The notes under the pieces were generated by a model. It ran no database searches. It was not told the DNA's origin and saw only the letters and a program-made list of their open reading frames with translations. Shown in pieces: positions 30,611 to 34,732 of a DNA stretch of 34,732 bases (positions within the stretch are counted from its first letter, which is position 1; each line of letters starts with the position of its first letter). A program made the position numbers and the translations under genes. Origin of the DNA: Polyangia bacterium (GTDB taxonomy: Bacteria; Myxococcota_A; Polyangia; Polyangiales; Polyangiaceae); the NCBI GenBank assembly GCA_030426145.1, contig JAUHZF010000052.1:1-34732 (forward strand), given 5' to 3'.

Positions 30611-31996
30611 CTATTCGTGATCCTGCGCGGGCCTCTGCTCGTTCCACATGGCGGCCATGAGGCATAGGAACGGGGTTGCGACGAGGTGGTAGCGGTCTTC
30701 GCCGAAGAAGACGGCGTGGATGACGACCAAGGAGGCGACGTTCATGGCGCCGAAGAAGAGGGCGGGCCGATGCGTCCAGATCCTTCGTAGCCGCAGGGCG
30801 AGCGCGCCCAGCATCACGAGGGTGAGGGGCCAGAAGGGATAGGGCGGGGTCCAGGCCGCGTACCAGGCGTAGAGGGCCACCATCAGGGGTGGAACGAGCG
30901 TGATCGGCCGGCGACGGCGCGCGGGCGGGAGCAGTGCCAGTGTGGCCAGCGTGAGCAACAGGCGATGGGTCCAGCTCAGCACACCGCGGCCGATGGTCTG
31001 CCGATACGCCGGCCACGCCTCCGGGGAGGCGACGCCGAGGTAGCCCACCGGGAACGACTCGTGGTCGAAGGTGAAGGCCAGCTTCTTGGGCATGAGGCCG
31101 ACCCAACGCGCAGGGTCCTCTGCGATCCAGCCCCAGCCGAGGTTCACCCAACAGCGGTCCTGCTGCACCTGGCCGGTGATGATGTGACACCCGTCCCCCG
31201 AGCGCAGCGTCTCGAAGCGACCCGTCGCGCGGGGGAAGGCACCGATGGCGAGGTTCCAGCCTCCGTTCGTCGACACGAAGGCGCAGCCGTCCATCACGCG
31301 ACAGTTGCGTGCGGTCCACGGCGCCACCACCAGTAAGGCGGCAGCTGTCGCCACGCCTCCGACGAGGGCTCGAGTGCGCAGGCTTCGGGCCCGGAAGAAG
31401 ACACCCGCCCAGGGGGCGAGCAGGATCGACTGTGGTCTCACGAGGGTGGCAAGCCCGAACAACAGCCCCGCAGGAAGCATCGCGAGCGCATCCCGTCCCG
31501 CCCCGTGCGCCGTCCGCACGCCGGCTCTCGTCGCGGCCAGCGCGGCCACCACGATGAGCAGCGCCGACACGGGCTCCGTCATGTGCAGTCCGGCGTAGAG
31601 CACCAAACCCGGGTAGGCCGCGACCAGACCGCCCGCGATGCGGGCGCGGGCTTCCGTCGTGACGTGGCGACCGAGGTAGTAGGTCGCCACGGCCAGTAGG
31701 GCACCGACGACCGCCCCCATCACCTTGCCCACCGCCGGGCTCGAACCGGCCACGGAGTAGACGCCGCCGAGCAGCGCGGAGTAGCCCACGGGGTAGTGGC
31801 ACCAGGCTTTCCCCGTCTGGCCGACGTAGCCGAGTCCGGCCGCGATGCTCTTGGCCCCGATGTCGTAGTAGTAGCCGTCCCAGACCGGCTTGGGGCTCCA
31901 GCCCGAACCGAGCGCGACCCAGAGCCGTGGCGCGAGGGCCCCGAAGAAGAGCGCGGGGCCGAACCAGGTGGAACGTGCGACGCGCGCCTCGGTCAC
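30611..31996 (-). CDS. GT39/ArnT-like membrane glycosyltransferase
   Basis: 461 residues with about ten hydrophobic helices. Early on it has WDGYYYDIGAKSIAAGLGYV after the first helix. The Asp-containing first loop and multi-helix plan fit the GT-C superfamily (PMT/ArnT, Pfam PMT_2), which moves sugars from lipid-linked donors in the periplasm. A large soluble loop (about 230-310, with WNLAIGAFPRATGRFETL) lies on the periplasmic side. Later helices contain LTLVMLGALALRL. The acceptor is unknown. The GTG start at 31996 is separated by one base from the stop of the upstream ATPase-fusion gene, so the two are probably co-transcribed. The gene ends beside the heptanucleotide repeat. Confidence 0.85.
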   Translation of the reverse strand: MTEARVARSTWFGPALFFGALAPRLWVALGSGWSPKPVWDGYYYDIGAKSIAAGLGYVGQTGKAWCHYPVGYSALLGGVYSVAGSSPAVGKVMGAVVGALLAVATYYLGRHVTTEARARIAGGLVAAYPGLVLYAGLHMTEPVSALLIVVAALAATRAGVRTAHGAGRDALAMLPAGLLFGLATLVRPQSILLAPWAGVFFRARSLRTRALVGGVATAAALLVVAPWTARNCRVMDGCAFVSTNGGWNLAIGAFPRATGRFETLRSGDGCHIITGQVQQDRCWVNLGWGWIAEDPARWVGLMPKKLAFTFDHESFPVGYLGVASPEAWPAYRQTIGRGVLSWTHRLLLTLATLALLPPARRRRPITLVPPLMVALYAWYAAWTPPYPFWPLTLVMLGALALRLRRIWTHRPALFFGAMNVASLVVIHAVFFGEDRYHLVATPFLCLMAAMWNEQRPAQDHE

Positions 31997-31997
31997 G

Positions 31998-33539
31998 TCA
32001 GTCGGCCTCGGGGCGCGCTGCGCGATACCGCTTGAGATAGGTCTTGGTCACCTGAGCGGGGTCGAGCTGCAGCGCCTTCGCGATCTGCTGCAGGAACCCG
32101 CGCACGTAGACCTGAGCCGGAAGCGTGCTCATCTTCTCCTCCTCGAGCGCGCGCAGGTGCATGGGGGAGATTTTGGTGATGGTCGCGATGTCGTGGATGT
32201 CGAGTCCCTGCGCGAGGCGCGCCTTCTGTAGCAACGGCCCCGTGAACTGCGTGTCGCTCGTCACTTCGCGTGCGAGCTCGGCTTGAAGCACGGCGAGCTC
32301 GGCGTCGCTCGCCGTGTTCTCGCGCTCTGGCGCTGGAGCTTGCGGCTCGTCGTCGGGAAAGACCGACATGTCGTAGGCACGGCGGCGAGCTGGGTCGAGC
32401 AGGGTGTCGTAGGCCTCGCTGATGAGGGCCTGCTCACGGTTCATGGTCTCCTCATCGACGAGGGACACGATGGGCAGGCTGTCGTCGCGAAAGATGGATC
32501 TCTGCAGCTTGTAGGCGCGGCGGATCTCATCGTCGCTCGCGCTGCGGTCGACGCCGAGGACCTTGTACAGCGTGAGGGGCGAGTTCAGGTTTCGCGCATC
32601 TGCGAGCGACTCGTCTTGGCGCCGCTTGGGTTGGGCGAGCAGGGCCAGGATGCGGCGGGCTACACGCTCGATGTTCCGCGACGCCTTACTGGTCGGCGCG
32701 TCGATGAGCAGTGGGCGCCTGCGGCGCGCCGTGAGCCATGCCGCGTCGTCTTGCTCCACGTAGCCCAGGTAGTCGAGGCTGATCCCGAGGTAGCGCTCCG
32801 CGAGCGACACCATCGCCGGGCCGAGGTCGAGATCCTGTCGCAGGCGGGTCTTGCCGACCACCAACCGAGGACGGAGCATCTGCAGCTGGTGGGCTGCGAG
32901 GTTGGCCACCTGCTGGTCGAAGCGCGCGATCTCACCGATGAGGTCCCGAGGGGTCGGCAGGGTAGGCAGATTGGCGAGGGCCTTCTCCACGATACGGAGC
33001 CGGTGGCGCTCTCGCATCAGGGTCCGACGAAGCCGTCGGGCGAAGAGGGCGCGGCAGAAGCGATAGGTCGCGTCGATCGCCGGCGGTTCGGGGGCCGTCA
33101 CACAGATGCTCACGCCCGCCTCGACGAAGGCGTCCAAGGCGGCGGGGATGGTGGACGTGCCGAGGTGGATGACGATGTAGTCGGCGTCGTATTGGTCGAG
33201 CTGCGCCATCCAGTGCGAGGAGCGGGTGGTGCGGCGCGGGGTCATGCGCCAGGCGTCGTAGACGGCAGGCACGAGCCGAAGCCCCGGCACGCTGGTGGCG
33301 ACGGCGGGGGCGCTGTGGTCTTGCACCTGCTTGCGCAGGGCGAGGGGCGGGTGGTCGAGGCCCAACATGGTGTGCGCGTTGGAGCCGTTCGGGTCGGCGT
33401 CGAAGAGGATGACGTTCCGCCCCAGCTGCGCGAGGTAGACCGCGAGGTTGACGCTCAGCAGGGTCTTGCCGACGCCGCCGCGACCGCCGCCCACGGCGAT
33501 CACGTGGCGGCCCCGGGTCGGACCCCGGGCACTCTCCAT
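31998..33539 (-). CDS. MinD/FlhG-like ATPase fused to J-like and RodZ-like HTH domains
   Basis: 513 residues from ATG 33539. A TTG at 33587 would add 16 residues without clear family character. The first domain is a MinD/ParA-type P-loop ATPase: GGGRGGVGKT, then LFDADPNGSNAHTMLGL and IVIHLGTSTIPAALDAF. In the signature Walker A the lysine usually two places before GG is Arg. The middle domain (about 322-391, starting LYKVLGVDRSASDDEIRRAY) is J-like, but the HPD loop reads IFRDDSLP, so DnaK stimulation is unlikely. The third (about 432-503) is a RodZ-type Cro/HTH domain (LLQKARLAQGLDIHDIATIT, YVRGFLQQIAKAL). No membrane helix. It may position or regulate an envelope or polar complex. Coupled to the glycosyltransferase. 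Confidence 0.85.
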   Translation of the reverse strand: MESARGPTRGRHVIAVGGGRGGVGKTLLSVNLAVYLAQLGRNVILFDADPNGSNAHTMLGLDHPPLALRKQVQDHSAPAVATSVPGLRLVPAVYDAWRMTPRRTTRSSHWMAQLDQYDADYIVIHLGTSTIPAALDAFVEAGVSICVTAPEPPAIDATYRFCRALFARRLRRTLMRERHRLRIVEKALANLPTLPTPRDLIGEIARFDQQVANLAAHQLQMLRPRLVVGKTRLRQDLDLGPAMVSLAERYLGISLDYLGYVEQDDAAWLTARRRRPLLIDAPTSKASRNIERVARRILALLAQPKRRQDESLADARNLNSPLTLYKVLGVDRSASDDEIRRAYKLQRSIFRDDSLPIVSLVDEETMNREQALISEAYDTLLDPARRRAYDMSVFPDDEPQAPAPERENTASDAELAVLQAELAREVTSDTQFTGPLLQKARLAQGLDIHDIATITKISPMHLRALEEEKMSTLPAQVYVRGFLQQIAKALQLDPAQVTKTYLKRYRAARPEAD

Positions 33540-33651
33540 CGGCACGTTCACGGCCCGTTTCGTACTGGCGCGCGGCCCAAAGAACAAGCCGACGGCTGCG
33601 GCGGCGCCAATCCCGCTTGGTCCGCCGTCCTGCCTGGGGTACCACCGTTTC

Positions 33652-34732
33652 GTGGCGGAAATACGGCCTTTTCAGGCATATCGACCCCCGGCGGAGCTCG
33701 TCGAAAAGGTCGCCTGTCCTCCCTATGACGTCGTGTCCACCGCGGAAGCGCGGAAGCTGGCGGACGGGATCGCCGAGAGCTTTCTCCACGTGACCCGCGG
33801 CGAGATCGACCTCCCCTCAGACACGGACCCTTACAGCGACGAGGTCTACGCCAAGTGTCGCGAGAACCTCGACACGATGATCGAGAAGGGCTGGCTGATC
33901 CAGGACGAGGCGCCGCAGCTCTACGTCTACCACCAGCGCATGGGCCGCCACCGCCAGACCGGGGTGGTCTGTTGTGCGTCGGTGCGCGACTACCTCGAAG
34001 ACCGCATCAAGAAGCACGAGAAAACGCGGCCGCTCAAGGAAGACGATCGCACCCGCCACATCGAGAGCCTGGGGGCGCACGCGGAGCCGGTCTTTCTCAC
34101 CTACCGGGCGGTCCCTGCCATCGACGAAGCCATCGAGCGGGTGGCCACCCGTGCGCCCGTCTACGACTTCGAAAGCGCCGATGGCGTGTGCCACCGCCTC
34201 TGGCCGGTGGGGGGCGACGCGGCGCGCGCGTTGGTGCAGCTCTTCGACGAGCGGATCGACACCCTCTACGTGGCCGATGGCCACCACCGCAGCGCGGCCG
34301 CCGCGCGCGTACACGAAGCGAGGGGCGGGGACGGGCGTGGTCACGACGGCTTCCTCGCCGTGGTCTTCCCTCACGACCAGATGAACATCATGGCCTACAA
34401 CCGGCTCGTCAAAGACGCGGCGGGCCGCGACCGCGCGGCGCTCCTCGCTGCGCTGAAGGAGCGGCTCGACGTGGTGCGCACCGACCAGCCCGCGCCCGAC
34501 GTGCACGGCGCCTTCGGCATCTACCTCGGCGAAGGCCAGTGGTACCGCGCGACGGCGCTTCCCGGCAGCTTCGACCCGACCGACCCCGTGGGCTCGCTCG
34601 ACGGGCAGATCTGTCAGGATCTCATCCTCGGTCCGGTGTTTGGGGTCGAAGACCCGCGACTGGACGAGCAGCTCGACTTCGTTGGGGGCGTGCTCGGCGC
34701 GCCGGGGCTCGAGGCGCCCATCGACGCAGGGG
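33652..34732 (+). CDS. DUF1015-family protein, C-terminus beyond the window
   Basis: Starts at GTG 33652 (VAEIRPFQAYRPPAELVEK, then VACPPYDVVSTAEA), the characteristic beginning of DUF1015 proteins; 360 residues are visible and the rest runs off the right edge. It contains LYVYHQRMGRHRQTGVVC and LYVADGHHRSAAAARVHEAR; DGHHR is the hallmark of the family. FPHDQMNIMAYNRLVKD follows. The family is widespread and soluble, with no established function. The DGHHRSAAAA stretch looks like the GxHR motif of ParB/Srx-fold proteins, which is only a suggestion. It is divergent from the ATPase-fusion gene. No usable Shine-Dalgarno is seen. Confidence 0.92.
   Translation, partial: MAEIRPFQAYRPPAELVEKVACPPYDVVSTAEARKLADGIAESFLHVTRGEIDLPSDTDPYSDEVYAKCRENLDTMIEKGWLIQDEAPQLYVYHQRMGRHRQTGVVCCASVRDYLEDRIKKHEKTRPLKEDDRTRHIESLGAHAEPVFLTYRAVPAIDEAIERVATRAPVYDFESADGVCHRLWPVGGDAARALVQLFDERIDTLYVADGHHRSAAAARVHEARGGDGRGHDGFLAVVFPHDQMNIMAYNRLVKDAAGRDRAALLAALKERLDVVRTDQPAPDVHGAFGIYLGEGQWYRATALPGSFDPTDPVGSLDGQICQDLILGPVFGVEDPRLDEQLDFVGGVLGAPGLEAPIDAG

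Noticed and set aside
30315..30620. Plus-strand open frames of pure repeats (LEPRTWN, VLVCDL)
   Set aside because: Produced by the 18-bp and 7-bp arrays, open in several frames at once; no start signal or non-repeat part.
1..34732. Insertion sequence, prophage or integron
   Set aside because: No transposase, integrase or terminal repeats seen; codon and base use look uniform throughout.

Overview
The window is GC-rich (roughly two thirds G+C by eye) and densely coded. It looks like a chromosomal segment of a myxobacterium or close relative (Myxococcota, probably Polyangia). The reasons are the gene content and style: proline- and alanine-rich linkers, a zinc-ribbon/GYF-like/TPR protein, a long Ser/Thr kinase, FHA proteins, an RCC1 lipoprotein, a FecR/TPR protein, ECF sigma factors, a pilC-pilS pair, and a large intergenic heptanucleotide repeat. 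No phage, transposase, integrase or CRISPR array was seen, so this reads as core or lineage-specific chromosome.

Layout. 1-2612 (minus): a zinc-ribbon/GYF-like/TPR membrane protein whose 3' end overlaps the start of an SppA-type lipoprotein peptidase running off the left edge. 2710-5305 (plus): seryl-tRNA synthetase, a small GYF-like membrane protein and an ECF sigma factor. 5309-8641 (minus): an overlapping operon of a FecR/TPR protein, an outer-membrane barrel-like protein and an RCC1-repeat lipoprotein. 8886-8959: tRNA-Gln(TTG). 9067-10049 (plus): a second ECF sigma factor overlapping a small single-pass membrane protein (candidate anti-sigma). This pair converges on a PP2C phosphatase across a perfect 26-bp palindrome that contains both stop codons. 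10954-12304 (plus): a His-rich membrane protein and a 3-hydroxyacyl-CoA dehydrogenase. 12334-24291 (minus): pilC, a pilS-like histidine kinase fused in frame to a periplasmic 3D domain, a Ser/Thr kinase, a 1608-aa protein (degenerate HD, DUF4388-like, J domain, TPR) coupled to the kinase by an ATGA overlap, and a small periplasmic protein. 24491-25687 (plus): a beta-lactamase-fold serine hydrolase, facing an M48 metalloprotease at 25689-26474. 26553-28630 (plus): three tandem AIM24 paralogues. 28823-30292: a double-FHA membrane protein behind a hairpin-rich leader. 30309-30588: two tandem-repeat blocks. 30611-33539 (minus): a GT39-like glycosyltransferase and a MinD/FlhG-like ATPase fused to a J-like and a RodZ-like HTH domain. 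33652 to the edge: a DUF1015 protein.

Common theme: signalling and envelope biology. Two ECF sigma factors, a FecR-like regulator, a PP2C phosphatase, a Ser/Thr kinase, FHA readers and a sensor kinase sit among lipoproteins and envelope proteases. The most unusual items are (1) the PilS-3D fusion, (2) the coupled kinase and HD/J-protein genes, which appear to share a common uncharacterised domain, (3) the ATPase-J-HTH fusion with altered signature residues, and (4) the AIM24 triplet with the structured DNA that follows it.
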